Below are positions 1-13,523 of a DNA stretch of 64,000 nt, in pieces (within the stretch, counting starts at the first letter, position 1; each line of letters opens with the position of its first letter). The notes under the pieces were generated by a model. That model saw nothing but the letters and a program-made list of their open reading frames with translations, searched no databases and was not told the DNA's origin. A program made the translations under genes and the position numbers. The DNA is taken from NCBI RefSeq assembly GCF_001949145.1, contig NW_019091362.1, positions 21,794 through 85,793 on the forward strand, written 5' to 3'. The stretch is from Acanthaster planci. Lineage: Eukaryota > Echinodermata > Asteroidea > Valvatida > Acanthasteridae.

Positions 1-1859
1 CATGTGTTATGTGCACCAGCACAGCATGCAATGCGTACCGAATATGCAATTTCCGTACTTGCAGAGTAGGACTACACTGTATACAATGTACATATACCCT
101 AAATTTCCTGCTTTGTCTTTCTCATGAATCATGGGGGGAATTGGTGACAAATTTCCACTTCAAGACAGGATTAAAGGGTCCCCTAAATGGCATCACGAAC
201 TTGTGAAAATCGTGATACAAAAATCAACTAGGCAAAATGCGCGTGGGAAATAGAGTGACCTTTTAAATAAAGTTCTGGCAGGAAATCTTCGGTTACCTTT
301 AGTAAAGGAAAAGTTGGAAAGATTAAAAGCACACCTCCAGAACAATTCATTGAGACCAAAAAATCTCCTCATTTTCAAGTAGTTCAGAGAAATGGACCTT
401 TACAGACAGATGTAAGGACAGCCCGACAGACAGACAGACAGACAGACAGACAGATAAATGGTTTATTTGTACGACAAGATGTTGCCTTTTAGGCGAAATC
501 GGCATTAAAGTTTGAAATAGAGCATTTCATTGGTCATTGTGTGACTACTACAGAAGCATTCGCGCCCGTGGACTGAATTTGTTGTCGGGTACAGAAAGAG
601 CTTTGTCAAACGCTGAACATGACAAAAGTCATTGTACGCAGGTAGGTACATCTTTGGCACATCCATGACATGTATAGGGAATTTCTAAATGGCAGTCAGC
701 TCAGACTTGATAATCTTGCTTTGTGGTTAAAACCGAATGATGATCAATTTAGGCTTCCAACGGTGAGACTAATCGTACGGCAAAATGACAAAAGGCAATT
801 GTTCTGCTTCCTGTTACCCAACCAACCCTAATATTATAGCCCAACCTTCATGTTTCGATCAGCAAGTTAAAAAAAAAAATAAAAAGCGAACATGAGAAAC
901 AGATCATGTAGGCCTACTAAAGTCCTTCTCAATCTCTACACGTTACATATGGGAACATTGTTACTTTCCGTGTGTCTAAATTGTTGGTGATGAATATCAG
1001 AGCGAGTGAAAACTAACTGTGGACACTGTAAACTGACTCCATTTTTCCGAAGTAATACTTAAGCAAGATTCATCTTGACATCTTCCTCCCACACTCAATT
1101 AATAAACATGCTTCATGTGGTATGACTTCAATGGTTGTCATCTTTCAGCAGGAACAACAACGAACACGAGGAGCCAGTGGGTCCTCGTAAATATGAACTA
1201 TATGTACTGTATTTTACACGGCCGGTCGAACATACATGTATTAGGCTTAACTTCTGAACCTTCGAATATGAAGGAAGGTATCGAAATCTAAACTTCACCA
1301 GGATTTGTCACTTTAATTCATGGCATTTGACCTTTTTTCAGTATATGTATGTTTACCACTTGCGTGATTTTTATCGAGTTTTCAAAGCTTGTGTACTTTT
1401 TATGCAGTCTGATGAGGGCCGGGTATGGCAGACCGCACACAGTGATACCGAACCTGTTGGTCATTTTCCTGTCACAAACATTTGTGTAAACAGCTTGGCA
1501 ATGTAATTCGTTTCTGTTAAAGCAAACGTTTGTCATGATTTGGGGCAGATTTTGTATTAGTCTAGCTTGTGGGCATGTATCCTACTTTCATTAATGTAAA
1601 ATATACCTCGCGGAAGGTAATCAGCATAAAATGCTGCAAACAAATATTTTACTGACCGACTGACTATGTATAGTCGAAATCGGCATGCCATCTGAAGCAG
1701 ACATATTCTGTTGGCCAGTTGTTTATTTTTGCAATTATGGTCAATCTCATTGGATTCTAGATTGTCTATCGAAATCCTGTCTACATTAAATTTTCAATCA
1801 ACGAACTACTACTAGCCCAGGTTCATTATCACTTACTGCACATGCATGTCCACGACACC
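1..1859. other. No recognisable gene
   Basis: AT-rich sequence with only short accidental open frames. A (GACA)n microsatellite lies at about 426-453. Nothing else was supported. Confidence 0.6.
426..453. repeat. (GACA)n microsatellite
   Basis: Seven tandem copies of ACAG, uninterrupted. Confidence 0.95.
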
Positions 1860-2484
1860 TGGGTCATTCCATGAGGTTGGGGTACAATTTGTGACGATGT
1901 ACTTGTTACATGGGTACCTTTTACCGTTTGCCATGACCCGTATAGTAGGTAATTTAATCTGTAAAAATGACACACACCTCTGTATTCAGCCTTGCAAGAT
2001 GTACAGTATAACAATGTAAATAAGACATTTGCGAGTTAAATTTGAATAAAATCTGGTACACTGAGTTCTTTAAATTCACGTGAAAATAACAACTTGAATT
2101 CTCCATACTAAAAACCACTGTTGATTCGTGATTGGAAGCAAGCTTTTGCTTAGTTACATAAGAGACGCCTTGCAACAATACACTCTTCTCAATGGAGAAG
2201 AACGGCACAAAGGAATCAGTCCATTCCACTTTCCAGAGATGTTGGTCGCTATGCAATAGCTTGCCCCGAATTACGAGGTACAGCAACAGTGTCTTTAGTC
2301 TAAGAAATTCAAATTGTTACGTTTCTGTGCAATCAGATAACACAGTGTACCAGACTTTATTCAAATTTAACTCGCAAGTGGCTTATTTGGAATCCACAAG
2401 CAGGGAAATAGCTGTTCATTTTTGCGGAATCCATGTAACAATTGACATCGTCACAAATTGTGCCCCAACCTCATGGAATGACCC
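1860..2484. mobile_element. 625-bp foldback (long inverted repeat) element
   Basis: The left end, TGGGTCATTCCATGAGGTTG (1860 onwards), is mirrored by a right end at 2484. The match continues inward almost unbroken for about 60 bases, then intermittently (GCGAGTTAAATTTGAATAAA with CTGGTACACTG at 2030-2070, mirrored at about 2340-2375) to a centre near 2170. The arms are therefore about 300 bp, with indels. The open frames on both strands here are mirror images of each other and not genes. The ends resemble those of the element at 48228-48463. Confidence 0.82.
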
Positions 2485-4690
2485 ACCTCTCCATCTTTCG
2501 ACAAATTACAATGATTACAAAACAATAATGGTCAGCTGGTTTATTTTAGACTTAATGAGTAAATTTAAGGACAGAATTTCACACCACACTGACATGCATC
2601 CATTTCCATCCTTTTTTGAAAGATTTTTCTGGGTTTACAGAACTTTGTCCGAAGTAACTGTGAAATCTAAGCCTATATACCTCGTTTCTTACGGAGTATT
2701 AATGTTTTGAATATTGTCTCCTCATCATAATTGATTATATAACTGGCATTCAATGGTGACTCGCGTGACAGTTGAACAAATGTTGAGTTTTAATGCATTA
2801 CTGTTGCATTACCATGTAATTAAGACAAGGCATTGTGAATGTATCTCTTAGTTTTTATTTGATAAATTTAAAATTTTAATTGTTTTTTTTATCACACTTT
2901 CTTTGACGTGACTCGTGTGGCAGCATGGAAAAGGGCATTTTCATATCCCTTGATTCTAAAAGCATTTCCTATGAATCTACAAGTGTGGTAAAGTAAATTT
3001 TTACTGAACTAAAAACTTAATACTCTGACCTAATCCATGCATGGGTTACATTGTGCCAAATCTCTCTTGTGAGAAATGGCCTGAAGAAAATGTGACTGGC
3101 GTGACACAAATGCATGACTTGCGTGATGCAGTATAGCCTTTTCACTTTTACATTATAACTGTAATAAGAGTAAAACAAATCCGATTATAATATTCCATTA
3201 TTAAAAATGAAGTACCTGCTATTATCCCTTTACTTTGGCAGATGTTGGGGTGGATATCTATAGGCATTCAAAATTTACTTTTAACAAGCATATTAAATTC
3301 ATAATAACTGCCATAATTACATTGCACTACCTACATGATGCTGAATCTGCTTGGTAGGATGAAACTTCAGGAGAGAACTACCGGCATGTACATGTACATG
3401 TATACAGTAAAGCATGTACTTGTGTATGCATGTGGTATTGTTCTAAACTTTCACATGTGGATTTAGTGAAGATTTCACAGCCTACCTTCCACTTGGTAAA
3501 ACAATGCTGTGTTCCAGAATTTTCTAGGAGTTTTCTATGTAGCAAAGGAGGGGTGACCGCATTAAACTAGGATTGGGTGTCTGAATACATGTATATGCTT
3601 GCCCATCTTACCTACATGTACTGTACAAGTACATGTGCCCATCATCATACTTTCATGTACATGTACATGTAATTGAGAGTTTCCAAAGGAAAGAGCTGCA
3701 ATTAATGATGTAGTTGTACAGGAATGTACACGGAGCATCATTTTTTGTTTTTGTTAAAATCTTTAATTTCATTAACCCTAGCCGCCAAGCAGATTGTTTG
3801 GCTTACAGTGCTCAGTACTACAAAATACTAAGTAATACATGTAGCCTGAGCCTGAAGGACCTAGTGCGACATATTTCTACTTCTGGCTAGGTTACTTCTT
3901 TTGTTCGTGCAGAGAACAATAAAGTCATGCATTCATAGTGCCACAGCACTGTATTGTACATTGTCTTTTCTATTGTATTTTATGGCTTCAGAGAAGAATA
4001 CGGTCATATCCTCTTACAAGCGGCAGCACTGGTTACTACATTTTACTACAAGTAGTAATTTGTAGTACATGTATGATGTAGGGTTAGGATTCAATTTCGT
4101 GTTTTCACAGTGCTTTTACACTCAAATTCAATTCCTGGTGTGTGACTCCCGTGACATACAGCTCATGTGTGACTCACGTGACACTCTTGAGTTTTTCTAC
4201 ACGGAATGCAAAGCAAATAAGAATATTCATGCTTTTATTGATAGACCACTACTACTTGCTTTACAAACATCAAACACTAGCTGAATCCCTGTCTAGTTAT
4301 TTATTAATCTATAAATTTGACAAATTTTGTGACTTGCGTGACATATTTTGAGGGTGTTTTCAAGATGAAAACCTAAATAGATACAAAAAGCATTGGGAAA
4401 AATTTTCAGCGTTTTATCAAATAAACTGGAATAGCTACCTAATGTATGCAGATAAAGTAAAATCATATGAATGAGCTTCAGTTACTTTCTAAGTTTGTGA
4501 TTTGTACCCCTGCCACTCCTTTTTGACCACAAATTTCATCCATATTCAGGAGACTGTAACTTAAAAAAAAAAATTCTTTTCGAGATTTAGATGGTTTCAA
4601 TATCCCTCTTATCAAATACAACTTGGAAAAATTTATTCCTTTCACTTCAATTTTTAAGTTTGATGATTAGCCTTCCATGGAATGACTGAT
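2485..4690. repeat. Seven dispersed copies of a GTGACTCGCGTGACA-like 15-mer
   Basis: Copies start at 2756 (GTGACTCGCGTGACA), 2908 (GTGACTCGTGTGGCA), 3092 (GTGACTGGCGTGACA), 3114 (ATGACTTGCGTGATG), 4142 (GTGACTCCCGTGACA), 4169 (GTGACTCACGTGACA) and 4329 (GTGACTTGCGTGACA). The surrounding sequence is AT-rich and has no recognised gene. ACATGT tracts occur at 3385-3404 and 3654-3671. The function is unknown; the copies could be binding sites or subterminal repeats of a larger element. Confidence 0.75.
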
Positions 4691-7600
4691 AAGAGTCATT
4701 GCTCTAACTTGTTGTCTCACCAATAATAGAGTATTCAACGATTGAAAGTTATTTACTAACATAGACGAACATCGGTTTATTTTCTATTTGCACTGAAATT
4801 GCAGTTATGGTTTTGGTGTAGTTTTACTTATCTGGTTTGATCTTTTGAAGTTATATTGGGCAATGCTTTTTAAACATTTTACACAGATTTGGCGGGACAG
4901 AAATTCAACATTAGTGCACGGACTATGTTCAAGCATTAGAGTCCGAAAAGATAGCCCACGCGTAATCCGACAGTCCCCCTGTTACTTGTTAATGTTACAT
5001 CGTATCACACCACTTCGCTGTGTCAGCCATGTTGGCAGCGACACGACGGGCGAAGCACAAGCGAAGCACACGTAAACCAGGCAGTCGTATTTGAATAATG
5101 ACACTAACCTGCACCGGGAAGGCATGGGTTACGTTCCACGAGACATTCGGGGGTAAACTAGCTGAGGTTAGGACCTGTTTCACCTATGTTTACATTGGAT
5201 GCCCGTATCCATCGCACATCGGCGAAACTAAACTAGAGAATCTCGGCTCAGTATGAATTGAGCTCGTAGAACTTTTCACCGTCAAAATGTGAAGACAAGT
5301 GTCACGTACAGCATCAAACCCATTATGCAAATAGGAGCTTAAAGTCAAAGTTGAAGCCGATATTTGATCATATCAGTGTACAAAGCCCCGTATGTCCAAA
5401 TCACGTGATGTTAGGTACGAAATAAACTAGACTGGTTCCCATCGTAATGAATCAACTCAAAGCCTTTTTAACATGTGAAATGAAAAATGTTTGCAACGAT
5501 CACAATCCAATCCAAACCAAATCTGTGCGATCTAACAAAACTCAGAACAACGCCCAAACTTTCGATTCGAACTACACCCATCAAGAAATTCTCTCCAAAC
5601 TGCTCCTTCAACTCACATGCAAATCCCATGTGACACCAAGCTCTTGCTATTGTGGGTGGACGCACATTAGTCGCCCTGTTTAACCATGGAGCTATTTCGT
5701 TGTGAGCCGGGGTCCACAACACAGACAGGTGGGTCACAAGTCTAGCTTTTTTTATCAGACGTTTGTGTCTCAGCACGCACGTATGTAGTTTACGCATGTA
5801 ATCATTGTCATGTTGCTCATTGTACTGAAACTATGCATTCTTTGTGACCAAAGTTTGTAGTGGGATTTATACGTGTTACTCTCGATAAAGCCATGGATTC
5901 GGATAGAACTTCACCCCCACTTATATATTTTATATGGCTGTTTGTAATACATGTATTCAACCAATTTTCCTTTAACATTAACAGTCTTGTGATCGGTGTA
6001 TTATTTTGCACTTTTCTCCATGTTTTAATTTTCCACTTAAATGATACAATTGCTCTTTTTCAATTGACAAGAAATGAAACGAAAAATTTAAAATGACCTA
6101 TATTAGCACAACCAGTCAAATATGTAAGATGGCATGCTTTTTCTCTTCTGGGAAGTCAAACCCACTTGTGTACTTGTGTAGTGTTCATGTATGCATGTAC
6201 CCGTGGTATTTTCACCAGTGAGAGAGAGAAAAAAAGAACGCTAAACAAATTGGCTGCTTGTTTGTCCTTTGTGCACCATTGAGAGTGTCAAAGTTCAATA
6301 TGAGGTGAACGAATGCAGTTTCATCAGCTTGGTACTTTCCCAAGCCACGCAATTACACATCACTAGAGCCATATCAGTCACACTGCCAAATGCTGCAGTT
6401 TCAACTTGCAACTCGTTGTACTGTTGGCTTCAACTGTTCAAGTTCACGCATGGTCTAATTGATCCTTCATAGTCAGGGATACTGACGGGAAAACTGGTGT
6501 CATTCCTCACGAATAATTGTGTCGTTTCGAGCCAATCTTATTTTGTTTTCTGACGTTCAAGAACTTCCTACGGAATTCACACCCCAAAACATTTATTTTC
6601 AAAACTGAAGTTCCTTGCATCAAACCATGCATTATAATGTGTGAAAACGTAAATACACACTGCGGTGTGCTTCACTGCCACAATTCCACCATTATCGGGA
6701 CAATGTAAGTTTGATATAGCTAGAAAAAATCTGAAATGCACAACATCGACAGAAGTATAGCAAGGCACGACCACTTTATGATAGTACCAGAAATACTATA
6801 ATTTAAATTTAAACCAACTAAATGAAAATATTACAAAATTTACAAGTTACATTAGAAAAGGAAGTAAACAATATAAGTAACCTTCACGAACTTAAAACCG
6901 TACCGGAACAGAGACGAACAGGGGCATCGTGCATGCACAGGGGTGATGACAGCGGCCTCCCGTGGGGGACATCAGGTCCACGAGAATTATGGCGTTGGTG
7001 CAACACTCCCGGCTGACGGGGAAAGGTGTGAAAATTTAACATATTTGTTACAATAAATATGTGCCATTCATCTAGTTTTCTGGCCACAAGATTGGTTCTT
7101 CATTACACTGTTAAGGATCAATAAACAGACCAGCAATCCTTGGAAAATAAATGTTTACTTGTTGCGAGATATTGACAGAATCAATTTGCTAATTTTGTCC
7201 ATGCAAGCCGTATAAACCATGAACATTTCAAGGTTACAAGCAATTCAAGTTTCACAGGTTTTCAACATTGATTTGTTATTATTATTTATTTATTTGGCAC
7301 AACACAAAACAAACAAAACAAAACGGAAATGCAATACAGAACGATACAATACACAGGACAAATGGTTAAACTAGGCACATGCCAAGAGTTGAAAATTTTT
7401 ACTTAAAAACTGTTACCTAAGGACCTCCAACTCCGTGGATTTATAAATAAATGAATCACACAGAATAAATCTGGCTTTTACTTTTTTTAGGCTTCGTGAC
7501 TCAACGGCGTATCTAGCTCGGCAAACCCCTTAGCCAAACGGGTATCCACAATCATCGGCATCATCCATACTCATGCCCAAAAGTTCAGTGGGCGTAAAAG

Positions 7601-7900
7601 CTCTAACAAAAGGGAGTTTACACTCGAGTACACATGGTTTGAAGTAGCAACTCAAAAACAAAGCTTCCTATTTCATTTAAAGTTACATTCGATTCATAAC
7701 CAAACATCAATTCGTCCATTCCGCAGGCTGTTTTATACAATCAAAATAGAATACGGTAACTCATACAATCATATAACCTCTAATTCATACAGTAATAAAC
7801 GATAAACGTATCTAGTCCTGATTCTTAATTTATATAGTCATAAAGAATCCAGGTATACAATGTAATTATCGTGGTTTTGTTTCCCATAAGCATGGACTCC
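4691..7900. other. No recognisable gene
   Basis: Short open frames only, none with a recognised motif or codon pattern. No repeat structure was clear by eye. Confidence 0.55.
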
Positions 7901-10096
7901 TGAAACCTCCAAAACAAATCACTGTTTGTTACAATGAGTAATATTGTAACGTCGCCGTTTTTGTGGATTTCGCACACGTCTGAAAAAGGGCACAAACGCT
8001 TGTCCTCCGGTGCAGTGGCTTGTGGCCTTTAATACTCCTCAAAACCGGTCTGTATCTCCTCTCGTATTCGCACCGAAACGAATCACACCAAAACACGTCT
8101 GCCAGAAGTGGCGCGAAAGCTGGGTTAAAACCCCTTGCTGCCACGTGGATTTTTCTTGAGCAAGACAAGATGCCGGCTCATTTTCAAGATTTTCCATTTT
8201 CAAAATTCTTCAAAAATTCATCATTTCATTTAATGGTCGTTTATACCAAAATGAAGGACTCTTTGGGTGCTACTCTAAAGCTGACAGGTAAATTCATTGA
8301 CTCCTGAATATTTCAACCGTATACCCAGCAAGAAATGAGACCGAGGGGTACCCCCCAACATGTCCAATCCCTATACACATTCCAGACTATTGTTACGTAA
8401 CACATCCCCCCTGTGATATCCTAAGGCGTTTAGCTTAGAATGAGAGTGAGACATACACGCTGTTTTAGGTGGCTGTACTGCAGTCACGAGGAGTGCGTGA
8501 CCCTTGACCTTTAATGCTTTCCAAAGTATACGTACGGTGTCACAGTTTGGACATGTTTTAAGAATACTACACCCCCCCCCGATGTCTGAAAGGAATTCCC
8601 CAGATCATACTGTCTCATACCTTGCTGCATATGTTCAGCCAAGCCTGCAGCCTTGGAAAAAGAGCCCAAATTGTGCGGCGTTACGTAAGATTCTTTTGTT
8701 CCCGAAACCGGCACAGTGCACTGCTGATCTCTTTTCAATAGGGGCCAGATTAGCGTGCAGTGGTGCTGTGCGGCTCATCGCTGCGGTGGTGGAGAGCTTT
8801 TGTCCCCAGTGGTAATCCGCTCGCTCTAAATGCCTCTAACCGTGGTATGCTGTTTCAAAACGAGGTTGGATTATCTCCTCTATTCAGAGCGAAAAAATGT
8901 CGGTAATGCCCAGCAGCTCAGTCTTTTGTGCTGAGCACGGTCTTTTGTTATAAGGTCCAACTCTTTTGTCCCAGTTCCCTGGCTCCCGGCTCTGCATATA
9001 AAGCCTATGTACCTGAAAACGGGTCGCCCGGCAGGGAGTGGTTTTAAATTAACCCTATAAGCCCAAAGACCTCTTTGGTCGTTCATGGGACCTTTATTTA
9101 CCAGGCACAATTTAGCCACTTTTAGTGTATAGCACCCTCACCAGTCGAGATCATGAAAGGCCACTCTTGCAATGCCACTCCATTGACTAATAGTAATGAT
9201 ATCCAAAGAAGGAGAATATTACTTAAGCTGTTTTGGTAAAAATCGGGGGAAATAGTTACATACATGAAGTTTATTTTACATGTACATCACGTGTACAAAC
9301 CCTCTTGAGACTGGTCCGAAATATTACATTTTCCTTTGTCTGGTCCCTGCAACTTTGTTACAACGAGAGTCGACTGTACCCTGTCGCTGCTAAAATTGAC
9401 TTTCCTGACCTCTGTCACAGGTTGGCTCTCGATTGTCATAGTCGAGACCTGTACCCGGTCCAATAATTTGTGTTACAAGGAAAATCTGCTCGAAAGAATC
9501 CAAACGGACAGCTTCTTATGTTGATCCTCAAATAATCTTATTGCTAGAATACACTACAAATACAATCACTCAAAGTACATGGCGATATGCAAGAAATACC
9601 AACAATGGATGGACAGGCAATTAAAGACATACACTTAAATCGAGAACACAGGATTCAAAGCAATCCAATCAATAACTGGAAAAGGAACCAAAATGACTTA
9701 TACAGAAAAAATGCAATCCCTTATACAATCAAGAAATTAACAAAATAACTAAATCAGGCTTAGCTGTGATCTTGATCTTGCTTGATCCAACTTGACCATT
9801 GGACATGGGTGCCGCTCCAAATCCTTGGTAGTCCTTCGCTAGGTCAAGAGACTCACAGATCCAGCGTGGTGAAGGGGAAAAGGGTCTAAGTGAAGACGGT
9901 AGAGAGACGAACCGGGTCGGCTCCCGAAAGCGACATGACCTATGGGCAAATACCCTGCACCAACAGAGCACACAGGTCTGNTGGTCGGGGGGGCATCCAA
10001 TGTTGCATTAAAGGCTGGTGCACGGCGAGGGCAAACCATTGCAACATTGGAATGGGGGGGTGGTCGATGGGGGGGGGCAAACTACCCAAGTCTGTG
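7901..10096. other. No recognisable gene; possible repeat-derived sequence
   Basis: More GC-rich than its surroundings in parts (8000-9100), with frames up to 103 codons but no domain. A TATA-like CATATAAAG lies near 8994. A solo LTR was considered but no matching ends were found. One undetermined base is at 9981. The segment 9729-10096 directly borders the 3' end of the piggyBac remnant and may belong to it. Confidence 0.45.
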
Positions 10097-11310
10097 TTAA
10101 CACTCACTGTGAAATGTTTCAAAACATGGCATTAGACACATTGGTTTCTGGCAATTCTTACAAATCATACGAGTCTGCTTACAACACAGTTTCGTTTTTG
10201 GCCTTGCCTACTTCTTCCGGGATAATGTCCATTTGAAAGGAGTGCAGTTTCAGGGACATATGGTGTTGAGTTGCTCGTCCTGCAGGCGGACAACAGTTCA
10301 GCGATGACCTGGACCCGGAAATCCAAGCTAGTGAGCAGGCGCTTTGTGGGGATGCTGTTGAACACGATGGTAGCTCTCACCAAACAGATTTGCAAAGAAA
10401 ACGCGTTTCCACCATTTCAGGGATCTATGATGATACGTGTAGTACTGACACATTTTGTGAATCTAAGTCACTTCCGGCCATGTACTCATTATAATCGTTG
10501 ACGACGGCAGGTCTTTGGATTGTACGACGTCCAGTGGAACTTGTTTTGCAATAAATGTCTTCAGCGTCACTTTTGCAGTCGTCATAATTAGTCAGAACTG
10601 TTACACGTTTTTTGGCATCCTGCCAAACAACGCATAGTTGCCCCGCTTTGAAGAAAAACTGGGGTGGATCATGTCGGTTCATTGGGACCTTCTTAGGTCT
10701 ACTGTTTGGAATGCCTTGTGTAGTATAGTGCAGTTCCACGAGCTCCAAAGCCTAGCTGGGACAACTTGTGCACAAGAGCGGGGCTAGTGTAACAGTTGCC
10801 CATGAAAACAACACGTCCCTTGCTTTCCAGTCCTTTCAGTAGGTCGATGACAACTTGGCCTGATGCTGTAAGGTTGGATGGATGGCTGGCTTCAGCATAC
10901 GCAACAGAGTGGGGGATAATATGGTCCGATGGAGCCTTGGATCCAGTAGACACCTTCCAGTCACATGTATAACCGGTTGCAGACTCGATCAAGGAAAAAT
11001 ATTTCAAGCCATATTTGGCCGACTTGCTTGGTATGTACTGTTTAAAACCGAGTCGACCATTAAACTTTATCATAGTCTCATCCGGTGAGAGGTTTCGTCC
11101 GGTCTTATAGATGCTACGAAACAACGGAACTACAATGTCCAGTAGCGGACGAAATTTAGACAGTTTGTCACGGGAAGATTCGTCTGCTGTGTTGTCAGCA
11201 AGGTGGAGAAATCGAAGGAGTGCCATAAATCGGTTGCGAGACATTGTCAACGGATACAAATGCTCCATATTTTTGGTAGCCTTGTATTTCTGACCAACAA
11301 TTCATAAATT
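10097..11310 (-). pseudogene. piggyBac-family transposase, frameshifted and 5'-truncated
   Basis: Three minus-strand frames follow one another in the order of a PGBD-type transposase. 11268-10699 has MSRNRFMALLRFLHLADN, then LSPDETMIKFNGRLGFKQYI (one of the catalytic Asp regions) and VVFMGNCYTSPALV, where the usual second Asp of the D-N-x-Y-T-S box reads as Gly (GNCYTS). 10748-10425 has RPAVVNDYNEYMAGSDL. 10395-10165 has LTSLDFRVQVIAELL. A further frame ends with the cysteine-rich tail ICKNCQKPMCLMPCFETFH before TAA at 10097. At least three frameshifts and the missing N-terminus make it non-functional. Flanking TTAA sites with matching terminal repeats were not identified. Confidence 0.85.
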
Positions 11311-11639
11311 GACTTTAAATTATAGGTTCGTTCTATTGGAAGCTTTACTCAAAACTAGAGCAAGTTCAAAAATACCTGCCGTGTTGGGATACAATTGTGA
11401 CTCCTGCAATTTTCTTTATAATTTCCGTATATATATATCAAGGAATGAGGTTTGAGACACATAAACTGGATTTGATGTGATTATAAGAATTCTTATTTAT
11501 TAAACCTCCGATTCAAACAATCCCTTTCAAGTTAGTCTTTGCGGATGATTGTTTTGTTTGTAACACAACCGTGTTTAGCAGTACTACCGCGGGATACTCC
11601 TACTCCCTCCCGCTTGTGCTCCTTCATTACACGATTTTT

Positions 11640-12090
11640 ACATTCCCGTTGCTGGGTGCATTCCACCAAATGGTTGTATTTCTGCGTGCGAGCTCATTAG
11701 TATTTTGTGATCCCACGAGATTTTATAGTAAGACACGCCATAATCAGGAGGCATCATAGAAATATTTCTATAAATCCCGAATTTGGGACTGATAGATTCC
11801 AGTTCGGGGTATTTCTTTCACAAAAAGCCACAAATTGCGGGCCTCTTTTGGATAGAGCCTGGCGGCTACATTCAGAAATGAGCGCTTAGTTTTACTGCTG
11901 TTTTGGGGGTATCTTCCTTGAAAGAGGAATAAAAAAATTTTCGTGACTAACTCCCATGAAACTAAAACGAAAAGTGATCTTCTGGCCATAATCTTGAATT
12001 TCCAATTAAAAAAACGGGGGCCAACCTCTTCATGAGAGTCAACAGGCGGCGCTTATTTGGTGTATAGTGCAACCTGCTGGCATTTTGGTC
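11640..12090 (-). repeat. Dispersed repeat, inverted relative to the copy at 32270-32752
   Basis: The reverse complement of this segment matches 32270-32752 over its length. Examples: GGAATGCACC, TCCCAAATTTGGGATTTATA-like, GAAATACCCCGAACTGGAA, AGAAGATCACTTTTCGTTT-like and GAAGAGGTTGGCC, in the same order with small indels. No protein similarity was recognised. The element's ends and class are unknown; it lies beside the piggyBac remnant and could be part of that element. Confidence 0.75.
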
Positions 12091-12310
12091 TATGTGCCAA
12101 TGAGGAACATTGGTAACAAAGTGACACTGAAATTGTAGCCTTAGAAATGTCCGCTACATAATAGGATTTGATCCCATTGTGAATGCACCACGATTAATTG
12201 AAGTTATAATAACATGAGACAGACATTAATTTATTCAGTTTAATGATTGATGACAAGCACAGATGAGTTTGATGATATGCACAGAGATGAAGTTGTGAAC
12301 TATTGCTGGT
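12091..12310. other. No feature seen
   Basis: Unique-looking AT-rich sequence leading into the satellite. Confidence 0.5.
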
Positions 12311-13475
12311 ATCCATCCATCCCATCCCTCCCTCCCCTCCCATCCCTCCCATCCCTCCCCTCCCNNNNNNNNNNNNNNNNNNNNNNNNNNNNNNNNNNNN
12401 NNNNNNNNNNNNNNNNNNNNNNNNNNNNNNNNNNNNNNNNNNNNNNNNNNNNNNNNNNNNNNNNNNNNNNNNNNNNNNNNNNNNNNNNNNNNNNNNNNNN
12501 NNNNNNNNNNNNNNNNNNNNNNNNNNNNNNNNNNNNNNNNNNNNNNNNNNNNNNNNNNNNNNNNNNNNNNNNNNNNNNNNNNNNNNNNNNNNNNNNNNNN
12601 NNNNNNNNNNNNNNNNNNNNNNNNNNNNNNNNNNNNNNNNNNNNNNNNNNNNNNNNNNNNNNNNNNNNNNNNNNNNNNNNNNNNNNNNNNNNNNNNNNNN
12701 NNNNNNNNNNNNNNNNNNNNNNNNNNNNNNNNNNNNNNNNNNNNNNNNNNNNNNNNNNNNNNNNNNNNNNNNNNNNNNNNNNNNNNNNNNNNNNNNNNNN
12801 NNNNNNNNNNNNNNNNNNNNNNNNNNNNNNNNNNNNNNNNNNNNNNNNNNNNNNNNNNNNNNNNNNNNNNNNNNNNNNNNNNNNNNNNNNNNNNNNNNNN
12901 NNNNNNNNNNNNNNNNNNNNNNNNNNNNNNNNNNNNNNNNNNNNNNNNNNNNNNNNNNNNNNNNNNNNNNNNNNNNNNNNNNNNNNNNNNNNNNNNNNNN
13001 NNNNNNNNNNNNNNNNNNNNNNNNNNNNNNNNNNNNNNNNNNNNNNNNNNNNNNNNNNNNNNNNNNNNNNNNNNNNNNNNNNNNNNNNNNNNNNNNNNNN
13101 NNNNNNNNNNNNNNNNNNNNNNNNNNNNNNNNNNNNNNNNNNNNNNNNNNNNNNNNNNNNNNNNNNNNNNNNNNNNNNNNNNNNNNNNNNNNNNNNNNNN
13201 NNNNNNNNNNNNNNNNNNNNNNNNNNNNNNNNCCCCTCCCTCTCTCCCATCCCATCCCTCCATCACTTCCATTCCATTCCATCCCTCCTATTCCATCCCT
13301 TTCATTCCATCCCTTCCATTCCATCCCTTCCATTCCATCCCTTCCATTCCATCCCATCCATTCCATCCCATCCATTCCATCCCATCTATTCCATCCCATC
13401 CATTCCATCCCATCCATTCCATCCCATCCATTCCATCCCATCCATTCCATTCCATTCATTCATTCATTCACACAC
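12311..13475. repeat. CCATC/CCATT pentamer satellite around an assembly gap
   Basis: Left flank: CCATCCCTCCC-type repeats. Gap of 868 Ns at 12365-13232. Right flank: a (CCATTCCATC)-type array from about 13248 to 13466, ending in (CATT)n and (CA)n. Long open frames on both strands through here come from the repeat and the Ns and are not genes. The true array length is unknown. Confidence 0.95.
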
Positions 13476-13523
13476 ACCACATGCTGCAAAAATTTACTGA
13501 TATTAAGAATCCATCATTGCAGT

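Noticed and set aside
2192-2710. A 172-codon frame
   Set aside because: It overlaps the right arm of the foldback element and mirrors a frame in the left arm.
8391-9120. A possible solo LTR with TATA-like box
   Set aside because: No TG...CA ends with a target duplication could be found.
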